From: Numida meleagris
Lineage: Eukaryota; Chordata; Aves; Galliformes; Numididae
DNA: 64,000 nt
Direction: 5' to 3'
NCBI RefSeq assembly: GCF_002078875.1
Contig: NC_034409.1
Span: 108,052,935-108,116,934 of the forward strand
The notes beneath the pieces were generated by a model, which saw nothing but the letters and a program-made list of their open reading frames with translations, had not been told where the DNA came from and did no database searches. A program made the position numbers and the translations under genes. Numbering within the stretch: position 1 is the stretch's first letter; every line of letters begins with the position of its first letter. This document shows, one piece after another, positions 32,501-42,108 of this stretch.

Positions 32501-32672
32501 AAGTATCTTGGTGAGCCCAGAAGGACCTTCTCGTGTAGCTTTCAATCCCGCACAGAAACCCCGTCATGGAGTGCTGAAGTCACCCGCAGGTACCCCAGAA
32601 GGAGAACCTAAACTGAAGAAACCACTTACTGCACAAGCTAAGAAGAAAACAACTGCTATGGGCTTCTTTTAA
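14424..32672 (+). CDS. RRP1B: RRP1B, ribosomal RNA processing 1 homolog B (complete, 16 coding exons)
   Basis: Joined exons: 14424-14556, 16897-16979, 17776-17833, 18576-18661, 19728-19789, 21113-21242, 22719-22783, 23315-23478, 24016-24122, 24812-24909, 25336-25355, 25749-25874, 26642-27387, 30526-30672, 31350-31416, 32482-32672. All introns are GT-AG and the phases fit, giving 2283 nt and 760 residues, close to the human protein (about 758). Residues 9 to about 215 form the Nop52/RRP1 domain, with recognisable stretches such as [25 protein letters not shown] and FHFIDIYL. Acidic and basic low-complexity segments follow (KRRKKRKRR at 397-405, six lysines at 444-449). The C-terminus holds KKVTFG (PP1-binding RVxF motif KVTF, 686-689) and the conserved block beginning [13 protein letters not shown]. 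Family knowledge: a nucleolar protein in pre-rRNA processing that targets PP1 to the nucleolus. The start ATG has a strong GCCATGG context. The long C-terminal tail argues for RRP1B over the shorter paralogue RRP1. Confidence 0.97.
14573..14578. promoter_or_regulatory. CACGTG E-box at the start of RRP1B intron 1
   Basis: CACGTG lies 17 nt after the exon 1 donor, inside the CpG island. MYC/MAX binding to such E-boxes is typical of ribosome-biogenesis genes; binding here is inferred. Confidence 0.5.
15830..16060. repeat. Unclassified repeat, copy A of a diverged direct pair
   Basis: The 3' part (CATTGCTTGCACCTGAGCTC ... CTGCTCAACCATTGGTTCAG) aligns by eye with the sequence near 16350-16430. 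Family not recognised; possibly LTR-derived. In RRP1B intron 1. Confidence 0.5.
16200..16440. repeat. Unclassified repeat, copy B of a diverged direct pair
   Basis: ATTGCCTTCACCTGTGCTCC ... GTGCTCAATCAGTGGTTCAG aligns with copy A about 380 bp earlier, same orientation. Copy B is richer in purine-pyrimidine blocks at its 5' end. Confidence 0.5.
16767..16793. repeat. (AAAAC)n microsatellite
   Basis: Five AAAAC-type units followed by an A-rich run, in RRP1B intron 1 just before exon 2. Confidence 0.9.
16897..16979 (+). CDS. RRP1B: RRP1B coding exon 2
   Basis: Acceptor CCATAG and donor GTATAG. Encodes residues 45-72, containing [19 protein letters not shown], one of the most conserved parts of the RRP1/Nop52 family. 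Ends in phase 0. Confidence 0.96.
17776..17833 (+). CDS. RRP1B: RRP1B coding exon 3
   Basis: Acceptor TTTTAG and donor GTAAGT. A 58-nt exon for residues 73-91 ([19 protein letters not shown]) plus one base of codon 92. Confidence 0.95.
18576..18661 (+). CDS. RRP1B: RRP1B coding exon 4
   Basis: Acceptor TTGCAG and donor GTAATA. Residues 92-120 contain [11 protein letters not shown] and LRLDKYYM, nearly identical to mammalian RRP1B. Ends in phase 0. Confidence 0.96.
18720..18745. repeat. Perfect short inverted repeat (hairpin)
   Basis: An 11-bp perfect stem (TGTGCTGGAAG and its complement) around a 4-nt GCAG loop, in RRP1B intron 4. Confidence 0.9.
19728..19789 (+). CDS. RRP1B: RRP1B coding exon 5
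   Basis: Acceptor TTGCAG and donor GTAAGC. Residues 121-140 ([20 protein letters not shown]), plus two bases of codon 141. Confidence 0.95.
20100..20121. repeat. (TA)n microsatellite
   Basis: About 11 uninterrupted AT dinucleotides in RRP1B intron 5. Confidence 0.95.
21113..21242 (+). CDS. RRP1B: RRP1B coding exon 6
   Basis: Acceptor TTGTAG after a long T-rich tract, donor GTTAGA (weaker than consensus). Residues 141-184 include [15 protein letters not shown] and [11 protein letters not shown] of the Nop52 domain. Ends in phase 0 after AKE. Confidence 0.95.
22719..22783 (+). CDS. RRP1B: RRP1B coding exon 7
   Basis: Acceptor CACACAG and donor GTAAGT. Residues 185-205 ([21 protein letters not shown]), plus two bases of codon 206; matches the human LLADQNLKFIDPFC region. 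Confidence 0.95.
23315..23478 (+). CDS. RRP1B: RRP1B coding exon 8
   Basis: Acceptor AATGCAG and donor GTGAGG. Residues 206-260. The conserved [12 protein letters not shown] motif closes the Nop52 domain, then a highly acidic stretch begins ([12 protein letters not shown]), a typical casein-kinase-2 type low-complexity segment of nucleolar proteins. Confidence 0.95.
24016..24122 (+). CDS. RRP1B: RRP1B coding exon 9
   Basis: Acceptor TAACAG and donor GTTTGT. Residues 261-296, a poorly conserved charged linker that ends in DSIGPVLQ, corresponding to DTGPLLQ in the human protein. Ends in phase 0. Confidence 0.92.
24812..24909 (+). CDS. RRP1B: RRP1B coding exon 10
   Basis: Acceptor CAACAG and donor GTGAGT. 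Residues 297-328 (begins [18 protein letters not shown]), a second conserved segment of the RRP1 family after the acidic linker. Two bases of codon 329 are left over. Confidence 0.95.
25336..25355 (+). CDS. RRP1B: RRP1B coding exon 11, a 20-nt microexon
   Basis: Acceptor CTACAG and donor GTAAGG flank only 20 nt, which complete codon 329 and encode FQDLAE plus one base. Needed to join exons 10 and 12 in frame, and it matches the human KFQDLSEG segment. Skipping it would shift the frame. Confidence 0.92.
25749..25874 (+). CDS. RRP1B: RRP1B coding exon 12
   Basis: Acceptor CAACAG and donor GTAAGG. Residues 336-377, acidic then basic ([19 protein letters not shown]), matching the DISADEDDQ region of the human protein. 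Confidence 0.93.
26543..26562. repeat. (AAC)n microsatellite
   Basis: Six to seven AAC units in RRP1B intron 12, about 80 bp before exon 13. Confidence 0.9.
26642..27387 (+). CDS. RRP1B: RRP1B coding exon 13, the large low-complexity exon
   Basis: Acceptor GGGGTAG and donor GTATGT. A 746-nt exon for residues 378-626, rich in Lys, Ser and Glu, with basic clusters at about 397-405 and 444-449 that could serve as nucleolar or nuclear localisation signals. Little position-by-position conservation is expected here. The open frame continues about 200 nt past the donor, so intron retention would add a short unrelated tail. Confidence 0.94.
29157..29965 (-). mobile_element. CR1 LINE, two fragments joined in the same orientation
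   Basis: Reverse orientation in RRP1B intron 13. A short CR1 3' end (CATAGAATCATAGAATGGCT to about 29200) is followed at once by the 3' end of a second subfamily (GTTAAGGCTGGAAAAGACC) and its body up to about 29965. Confidence 0.88.
30526..30672 (+). CDS. RRP1B: RRP1B coding exon 14
   Basis: Acceptor TTGTAG and donor GTAATG. Residues 627-675, with [20 protein letters not shown] matching the human ESDFVKFDTPFLPKPLFF block. In phase 0 at both ends, so it could be skipped without a frameshift. Confidence 0.95.
31350..31416 (+). CDS. RRP1B: RRP1B coding exon 15 (PP1-docking motif)
   Basis: Acceptor TTCACAG and donor GTGAGT. Residues 676-697 contain [21 protein letters not shown] (686-689) is the RVxF-class protein phosphatase 1 docking motif known from RRP1B. 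Confidence 0.95.
32482..32672 (+). CDS. RRP1B: RRP1B coding exon 16 with stop codon
   Basis: Acceptor CAACAG. Residues 698-760 begin [20 protein letters not shown] and end in TTAMGFF followed by TAA. The C-terminal block is the best conserved part outside the Nop52 domain. Confidence 0.96.
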
Positions 32673-32900
32673 ACCAATAGCAGTGGCCTACTTTTGTACA
32701 GGACATTTTACTAAAATATAACTTTTCTCTGGAGGTATTTTGAACTTCTTTATTTTTTTAAGTTAATATGAATTGTATATACAAGATTCTGATTGTGACC
32801 TGAGACATCGCTATTTTAACAGCACTTCAGCTGTATCTTGAAATATTTGTTTTGCCTATTAACTGAAAAGAAATAAAATCCAATCTCTACTCAGGTATAG
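32673..32900 (+). other. RRP1B: RRP1B 3' untranslated region with polyadenylation signal
   Basis: An AATAAA hexamer at 32872-32877 lies about 200 nt after the stop codon. Cleavage would be expected some 15-25 nt later, near 32890-32900. The end is inferred from the signal only. Confidence 0.75.
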
Positions 32901-34397
32901 TCTACAAAAATATGGTCACCGTCCATGTAATTTCCAATAGATTTGTTCATTTAATTAAGGAATGGTGAGGGTTGCATTGTTCTGGGATTTTTTTGAGCCA
33001 GTTTAAGAAAACTCGCACTTCATGCTGTTAAACTCTTTTTAATAGGACAGGGCTTAAAAGGAAAAAAGACGACATAAATTTTAACTCCGTTAGTTATTTC
33101 TGTATTTTAAAATCTTACCCCATCATTGGCATCTTGTTTCTTCTTCTGCAAATAACTATTACCTCATGTTTCTGCTTAATGCGAGCTGGACTTGGGTAGC
33201 TTTACCCAGCTAAGAAAGATTTTCCAGGAATTATAGGTGTGTGGCTGCTCAACTGATCACTGATACAATTAACTTCCACAGTGGGTTGCTTGGTGAGTTG
33301 AGAACTCTCACTGCATTACTTTTGGTAACACAAGTGCCAAAGCTGACTTACACTTACCATATGGTAAGCTGGCCTCTTCTCTGGTGCAGCTCACATGCTT
33401 TCAAATGGGAGAAATCTTTATAATTCCAGCTGGTCTCCCCACCACTCCAGCCCCGGTGCTGGCTTTCCTGGAGGTCTCACAGGGAGCCTAGATTTCTTCT
33501 TTAGCAGCTAGTATCGCCACATTTTACCAGAACAGATCTCATTCAGTGAATGAGCCACTGATTGTAGTAAAGCTACATCAGTATCGTGCGTCCTTGGTTA
33601 GGATATGCCTCTCTCAAATCTTTGGTGCCTCTCAACACAGGGTAAAACTTGACAGTCCAAACAGTTTGGTTTTGGCTTTGATGTAGAACCAGAAGAGTTC
33701 TTTCTACAGTGTTTCCTTGCATTGCTTATGTTCGGATGGCTTGTTTGTTTTTTACTAATGTGCCGGGTTTTATTTTTGGCACAGAACACTGTGTACTGCT
33801 GTGGGAGACTGTTACGATATTCTGAGTGGGAACTATGAGGGAAGGGAGAGTAAATGAAAATAAAAACTTTTTTAATATGATTGAAAGACATCAAATCTTT
33901 ATTTGAAAGTTTTGCTTGTGCAAAGAAAGCAAAGGCTCTGCAGCAGATTTCTATGTAAGAGTTCAGCTTCAGAGCAAAACCTGGTGCCAGAACAAAGCTA
34001 TTGATGAAGCTTCCTGCCAGTTCCTTCCAGGATCCCCTAGGTTAGAGAAAGTAGGCCTGCTTCAATACCTTGTGCTATGAGAACTAGTAAATGTTTAGCT
34101 AATTCAGTGAGCAGAATTAAACTTTGCGGCGTAGTACATTTGCATTGCTGAATACTACTTTCTACCAGTCTTTGGTGCTGACTGTCCTCCCAGAGTACTC
34201 CCTGTATGCAACTGGATTGACACCAGACTTTCATAGTTCACCTAGATTTCTTCCTAAGATTTCTGTACTTGTAGAGTGCTAGTTGGTCTTGGTTGTTCAA
34301 TTCTAACCATGCCAGTTCTTTCACTAATTTTGTGGTTCCGCCATCAGAGTATTAGAAAGTCATTTTTCTCTTGTCTTATTTAAAACAAAGGACCGCA

Positions 34398-34441
34398 TTT
34401 CTTTCTTTTTTCCTCTTTCCTCTTTCTTCTTTCCTTTTCTC
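34398..34441. repeat. 44-nt pure pyrimidine tract
   Basis: Only C and T for 44 bases, followed directly by AG. Located 1.5 kb after RRP1B. Confidence 0.9.
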
Positions 34442-37400
34442 AGTAAAGAACTCTAGAGAATACATCTGATAAAGCTGATAATATTTACTGTTTGAGCAAT
34501 TGTTGTTAATCTATTTTTTAAAAATCTCATTCTATATATTAGCATAATGCATTTTCTGACAAGACAATAAGTATGTTGTATGTTTATATCGTACTTTGTG
34601 TGACAAGTCTTTTGTGGAATGTGCATAAATGCATTTGTATGTGCATGATTGTCAATGCCTTACATTGAAGATGCCATATTCCTCCAAGGATATAGATGCT
34701 AACAATCAGTAGGTGGATCTGGTGTGCTTAGAAAAATCAAGGATCAGGATGCATTGGGGTTTCATTTTGGTTTTATTTTGTTTATTACATATGACCTACA
34801 TTATGGAAATGTATTTAAGTGGCTGTCTGGATCTTTTTCAATTGGTGCTGGATCCTTTGAACCCATTGCAGGTGTTCTGGTGCTGACAGCACTAAACGGA
34901 GCAGACAACAATGGCAGTCAGGTTTTTTATCTAAAATTTGAATGATGAGATTGTGTGTTGCAATTCATGCATATAATGTCTGTGCTATGTCAGTGGTGGA
35001 ATGTTTTATAAATATGGATATGTAATGTGTATTGTATTCAGTGGTGTCTGGAATTTCATTCAGGACAACTTTACGCACAAAAAAAGTCATGTCATTGCAG
35101 CTCAATTTGCATTGTTAGGTTAAATAATGTAAATTACCCAAAATATTGGGATAATGAAAATTCCAGTAAACACCGAATACAGACGTAAATAAAGGAGAAA
35201 TAAATGTAACATCTGAGATAGTCACTGTGCAGACATACTTGTTCTGTAAGGGGAGGTCTATCTAAAGGGGAAAAAAGGAAAAGAAAAACTGAGCTAACCT
35301 GTGTGATGACTCTTCATAGTCTTTTTCATAGTGTTTTTCCATCTCTGCAGCTGCCAGTCACACTCGAGTTAAAATTTAAGTTTGTGGCATGTCTTATCTT
35401 TTAAAGGACAGTATTTTTTAATGGTGATCTCTACATTTCTGTTACAAATCTGATCAGCTTTGTACTTCTCAAGCTCTAGCAGTTTATAATCCTTTATAGC
35501 TTCAAGAGGACTCAAAAGCACAATATCCAGTAACGTAAAAAGTTGAAACTGTATTTAAATTATTGGGCATGTAAGATCATTTATATTCTATCAAAGCTTT
35601 GTGACTTGGACGGCATCAAAAGCCCTTTTTTTGTATTTCCTGTGCTTAGACTGATTACAGGGAGGAAAAAATTCCATTGTCATTTATGTACCTCTGCAAC
35701 AACATTATTAATGAAAATACGGTGTCTACGCATTGGATCATTTAGTCTACTTCAATAAACCATCTTTTTTTTTGTGGACATTGTATTTTGGGTAAATTTG
35801 TAGATGGAAATGGGAGGGTAGCGTCTTGGGACCTGCTTGAAAGTACAAAGAAGTTGTTCTTGCATGTGCAATGCTTTCTCTCTTGTATAAGTAACCAGTT
35901 CTGGTGAAGACTCTCTCACATGTTAGAAGTGAGCAGGGCTGTGGTAAGGTACGCCTGTTCATACACATTGAACTACTGACCTTTGGAATTGTGTCACAGA
36001 GTAGATAACAGCAGCTGAGAAATTGCTTAGCAGAAACAAAGTAGATCAAACACAGTAATTCCTCAACAATTAAAAAGGGTAATTGAAGCAATAATATGGT
36101 GCAATGTGTACTTTAGAGGTACAGTTGTCCAGGTGTCAAAGCAGGTGGCACACATGGGCACTCTAAAAGCTGGTTGCATATTTGTTAGCAGTAGAATGAA
36201 GTATGGCATTACATACATCAAGAATTCCAAAGCATATTACGTCTCCATCTTGGGAACTAAGAGGTCCTGTGCTTGGGCAGTAGTGAATAAAGTCCTGTGA
36301 AAGTAATGTTACTGTTACACGTTTAAAGAAGTTTACACGTATTTATGAATACGTAAGTTTTTAGATGGTAGCATGTTTTGACAGTAGCAGAGGTCATTGT
36401 GACAGCAGCGAACCTTAACTTTAACTGTTACATGTGCTTTTATTTTACACGGTGTCAAGTGGAAATCCTCATCCATAGTTTAGCCATGGGGCCAAGATGT
36501 AACTTAATGTACCTTATGCAGCCTTCTTGTGTTATAGGATCTTAGTCACTGTGGTTGGGATGCTGTACAGGGAAATTTGTACTGCCTACCTTGAACATAC
36601 TTCATGGGATTGTTGCAGGATTCAGTGCCCCTGATGGTTCTTCATGTGATCCGTGCCAGCAGGTTGGACCTGGGTTGGCATTTCAGTGATCCATACTGTC
36701 TGGGATTTCCAAGAAGGTGGAAAAAGTCTGCGTGACATTCTGCAAAGTAACACGAGCGTATTTTACATTTTACTCTCACCATGCAAATCCAAGAGAAATA
36801 TTGTGAGACTTTCAAAATTATTAATATAGTCTGTTTCAGAAACAGAACCATAGAAACAACCCTTCCTGGGGGAAAACTTATTAAAAAAAAAAAAAAAGTT
36901 GAAAAAAAGCCCAAAATTTTAAAATCTTTCCTACAAGTCAATTGTAGCTGGACTCCTTTTGAGGAGTTAAATGGAGAAGAGTAGTTAGTAGGGCCATCAT
37001 TCTTTTAGGAATGTATGCAGTTCTTCTGAAATACAACGTTTTGGATTCAACGCCAGCAGATAGCCAATTTCAGAACTGCTTTAAAAAAAACGCCTCCAGT
37101 GGCTTAACCATTGGCATTTTACAATGTTCCACGCGGAACCTGTTAACATGCTGTAACAGGCCCTAGGTTAAACTGTGCTTGTTCACATTCCTCCTTCGGA
37201 TGTTTGTCTAGCAGAATAAAAGTAAAGCCCCGCGAGGTTTGAATTCTACTCGTTGTACATTTTTTGACACTGTGTAAGCTCTGCAGTCTTGGAAACTGCC
37301 TCCTGTTAGCATTCCTGCAGTGTTTGTTACTGAGAAGCTGATAGTGTTTCTCCCTCTGGCTGACCTTCCATAAAGACTAACGGGGCTAACCAGATGCTGA

Positions 37401-40279
37401 ATGTCATACTCAATACAAAAATATGCATACAGTGTCAGAAAAAAAAATAATTTTTTAAAAAGTGGGGGGAATTCTGAAACTGGAGTTCAAGATCTTAAAG
37501 AAAGCAATGCTTCTTCCCGAAGTCCAGTAAGTTTTTTGAGCACACAATTTCTTAGTGTTTCTGCTTTTGAAAGTGTTAGTTTGATCAAGGCTTGGTTGGA
37601 CTCCCATCTTAATCATGCGCCGTGATCCTGCTCAGAAAATGATAGAATCCTAAAATCGCTCTCACTGAGGGAATTTTATTCTTCACAAACTAATATGTAC
37701 TTGAGCAGAATCCCAGATTAAATTCTACCTCTTTGATCCAGATTTGTGAAAAAAAGTGGAGGTGCCAAGAGCTGGGCTCTCCAGGGAACTGAATCCCACA
37801 GTCTCTTAATTTAGGGAGCAATCTCATTCCCGTCTGGAGCCGCATTTTTGTAGGCCTTGGCACTATGGTGAACATCTGGGAGATATTTGCCATAAAATGA
37901 AGGCTGAAACTTGAAATGCTTGTACAATCCAATACGTGTACTCGTCTTTGCAGAGTATTGCCATGGAGTAATTTCTGAAAAGAAAACCCTCAAGTCTTTC
38001 TGTCGTTAATCCCTTTGAAAGGAAGAACAAGGATCATTCATGAGGTTTGCAGTGGCTCCAGATAGACTGACAGAAAGGAGAGAGTGCCCAGTGTTTGTTC
38101 CTTAGAAATTCCTTTATGGAAAGACAGGAAGAAAATGTTTGATGTTCACAGGCTGCAAAAGTGGCTTTTGAGGGCCTGAACTCCAATGCTGTCACTTTGC
38201 CAAGGGCAGAAAGTTCCCTATTGCTCCCTGCACGCACTCACTTCCGGGCACAGTGAATGAGCTCCGTGGGGGGAAGAGATGAATTTCTAATTTAAGTGAA
38301 TACAGTACAGTTCTAAATAAAAAAGATACAAATGCCAGGTGCAAAAATTTGCAGTTGACCATTGGCATGTTTAGAGCCTGCATATGATACAGCAGTTTTT
38401 ACTGATTATTTCCATCCAGCCATGGACAATGATGTTGGTCTGCTGCTGATGATGAGGCAGCTCACGTATCTGTATGATGGTAACTTACAGTCTTTGACCA
38501 TTTATCTCATGCAATCTTCAATCTTTATCAGTTTAGCATACTTAATTATAGAGGTTGTCATGGGGAAAAATACCTTTGCTCCCAAACCTGCTAGTATCTT
38601 GCTGCATGTTTTTCAGTCTGTGGTGGTTGCAATTTTTATACCAAAAATTCTCTCTTCTTTCACCCCAGAACACCGACTTTAGGAAGGTGAAAGGTCCTCA
38701 AATGAAATAATCTTTGCACGAAGCATCCTGTTTTCACTTAAGACTGAAATGGGTCGAAACAGCATTCTGTGTTCTGGTCCTCCCTTTCCAGAAACCTGCA
38801 TCCAAATTCTGTGGCTTGCACACAGCTGCATTGCTGGTGATATGCTAATGCCTTGTAGTAGACTTAGATTCTGGTTTTATTCTTTTTTCTCTTCCTAGAT
38901 TTGGGGGGTGGGGAGCTGCCTTTGAATTGCTGTTGTTTGCTGAGAAGTTCTTAATCTGTGTCTATCTTCAGTTCCAGAAAATAACAGTTTACCAAAAATG
39001 GCAGTTAGTGGTGAAAGTCCTTTGGCTATTTGTGTGAATCACAATTCTAAAAGAGTGTATGTGAGTTTGGGGTTTTCCTTGTGTTTGGTGGTTGGTTTCA
39101 TTTTGTTTCTAAGATGTTAACTGGTGCTAAACCAAGAATGTATTTTATCAGTAAATGCTGCATCCAGCAAACCTAGGTTCATACTGTAACTCCTGGTGAA
39201 ATGTTGAGGCTTTGTCATAAAATCCTGGTCCCACTTCTGTCTGCTAATTTCATCCTACCATTTTAATTTTGTACTGAGAAAAAAAAAACTGGACAACTTC
39301 AAAACTGCATAGAATAGTGGTTGCTACAAGTCACAATGGTGAAAGCTAAAACAGTGTCCAGAATTGTCCCATAATCACACAGGCAAATTAGAAAGGGATT
39401 TCCATCTTAGAACAAAACTAACATTTCTTACAGTCCTGAAATCGGTCCTCTATCACCACCCTCCTGCTAGTGAACTGATGCTAGCTGGAAGAACTAGGTA
39501 GTTTGATTGCAAACTGACTGGGTTTTATTCAGACTTTTAAAGGTTAAATTAAAGTAGAAAACCTTTTGTAATAGCTGAAGGAAAAGAACAAAGTGAAATT
39601 ACCATTACCCAGGTAACAGGACTAAAAACAGACACAGTATTAGTCAACATCCCATATACTCCTTTCCCTGCAGCTTGAACTGAAATGCAAATCTGTTCTG
39701 CTTAGAGCACAGTGGTGGCCTGGCTTCCCACTGCTGCATGTGCACATTTCCCCCAGGGAAGAAATACTGCTCCCCAGAACGCTCCCCCTGAGCAGTGAGA
39801 TCTGAAGCAAGTGACTCACGACTGCACAAGGGCAGCACGTGACGCAAGGCATGCACAGGACAAGCTGCTGAGAGAGGCAGTTCATGATGGCCAGGCTTAT
39901 TCCCGCTTACAGGAAGGGCCCCATTCTTTCCGGCTGTTGCCACGTCTTATAAAACAAATTTACATAGTGTGGCAGCTTCAAAGTTAAATATTAAAAATCA
40001 AGTACTGAAATGCCTGTGAAATCAAACCATTCAAAGCAATGAAATAACAACTTTTTCTTCCTTCTTTTGCTTTTGGATTAAAAGCAAAATGAAAACATTT
40101 GTGTGCGTTGCTATAACGCTATTATCATGACCACATCTTGTACTGTATTGCACCATAGCTGCTTGCTTGTCCTACCTCACTGCTTGCCAAAGCAGGGCTT
40201 TGTCTGCTGCTGCAAATATGCTAGTGGTTGGCAAAGAGCTATGTGCATTTACTCTGCTACATCTTTAACACTGGTGAAT

Positions 40280-40590
40280 GAGGAGGTTGTAGTGAGGTGG
40301 GGGTCAGCCTCTTCTCCTAAGTAGCAGTGGTGGGATGAGGGGTAATAGCTTCAAGTTGCACCAGGGAAGGTTTGGGTTGGATGTTAGGAACAGTTTCTTC
40401 CCAGGAGTGGTGAGGCAGTGGCACAGGCTGCCCAGGGAGGTGGTGTAGTCACCGTCCCTGGAGGTGTTCAAGAACCGTGTGGATGTGGCACTGAGGGACA
40501 TGGGCAGTGGGCATGGTGGGGAGGGGCTGATGGTTGGACAAGGTGATCTTAGAGGTCTTTTCCAACCTTAATGATTCTATGATTCTATGA
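40280..40590 (+). mobile_element. CR1 LINE fragment
   Basis: GAGGTTGTAGTGAGGTGGGG through GGCTGCCCAGGGAGG and the motif GATCTTAGAGGTCTTTTCC, ending in a perfect tandem ATTCTATG pair. A young-looking copy, intergenic. Confidence 0.92.
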
Positions 40591-41911
40591 ATGATTACAC
40601 AAGCACTAACAAGAGGTAACTGGGAGTAAGCACCTAATAATGAGAGTTACTTTTCACCAACATCAGGTAACAAGTGGTAGCCGCGTTTGGACTGTATCCT
40701 GAAGGCATAAGCATGAGCATTCAGGATAAAACTGCAAGCTGATGCTCAGCACTGCAGCTCTCTTAGCAAACTGACGGAGGCCTTCTGCTTCCCTTTGATT
40801 AACTCCACAATGATGTTACATGGACACTGGAAATAAAATATGCGGGCAACAGCACCTATGGAAATATTCATGTCCAGTTACTGGGAACTGTACCAATACA
40901 AGGGGTGTTTCAGCCGAGAATTTCACAGCAAAGTGATCTTGCATTGTTTTTTAAAAAAGGAATGTGTTTAGCCTTATCCTTCTAAAGGAGGTGAGGTTGA
41001 GGATCAAGAATCCCACACTACACAGTCCTGAAGTTTTTTTTTTATCTCGTGACAGTGATTATTTTAAAGAAAACTGCTATTGCTGGCCCATCTCCCATTG
41101 TGACACTCGGTCACTGGTGTGTTATTCAACTCACTTTGATACACCAGTTCACGTGAGGACTGCAAGACTGGACCTGGCATCTGGAGCTGACATATTTCAT
41201 GTTCTCCCCCCTCATGCCCAATCAGGATAACATTTTTGTGAAAAGAATCAGAATATACTGAGTTTCTGCAAGTCAATGATAAAGAGCAGATTCAAATCAG
41301 AGGTGGGAGAGAATGGATACTCCACAGTGCTCCTCTGATCATCTCCTCTCTTAATATATAAAATGATCTTTTTTTTTAATCACTACAAGGCCAGGCTGTT
41401 CAAACTTACAAAAGCAAGAGGAGAAGGCTGCAGTTTCCAGGACTGGATCTGGAGTGCAGAATTATATGTACCACTTTTATTATTTACTTGCTATACTGTT
41501 TTCCTCAATTTGGTTTAAAGAAGTTATAATGTGGTCCCACAATTTTCCTGCAGGCTGTTTTTTTCACCAAAGATGAAAGCATATCAACCCTGCCAATTTG
41601 CAGGTTTAACAGCATGTGAGGTTTCTGCAAAGCAGCCCTGGCTGCTGCTCATTTTGTACTAAAGATGGGAGGTCTGTGACATGCTTTGGCATGGCCATTC
41701 TAATTTCACCATGCAGAACAGGTGTGATGGCAAAATCAATTTTCAATCATCTGCTTTCTTTCACTGAGAAAATGGCTTCCCTGCCATTACTGACATTTTC
41801 TGACTACATTAATCATTTTCATATAGGCCAAGTGAAAACTTGGTCTGAAACAAAAATAACTGCACCCTCTTAAGGCAAATGCTGCTAATGTTTTATTATT
41901 ACTATTATAAC

Positions 41912-42108
41912 CATAGAATCAGAATTATTAAGGTTGGAAAAGAACTCTAAGACCATCTAGTCCAAATATCAACCCCACCATGCCCACTGCCCATGTCCCT
42001 CAGTGCCACAACCACACGGTTCTTGAACACCTCCAGGGACGGTGACTACACCACCTCACTGTGCTAGTGCCTCACTGCTCTTTCTGAGAATAAATTTATC
42101 CTAACAAT
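41912..42108 (-). mobile_element. CR1 LINE fragment
   Basis: Reverse CR1 3' end (CATAGAATCAG, AAGGTTGGAAAAGA, CACCTCCAGGGACGGTGACT), truncated near TAAATTTATCCTAA. Confidence 0.88.

Noticed and set aside
14424..32672. Assignment as RRP1 rather than RRP1B
   Set aside because: The 760-codon length and the KVTF and SILVSP C-terminal blocks fit RRP1B, as does the neighbouring HSF2BP; RRP1 is much shorter.
40570..40590. Tandem ATTCTATG octamers taken as a microsatellite or array
   Set aside because: They are the normal 3' terminal repeats of CR1, and recur at the ends of other CR1 copies in the window.
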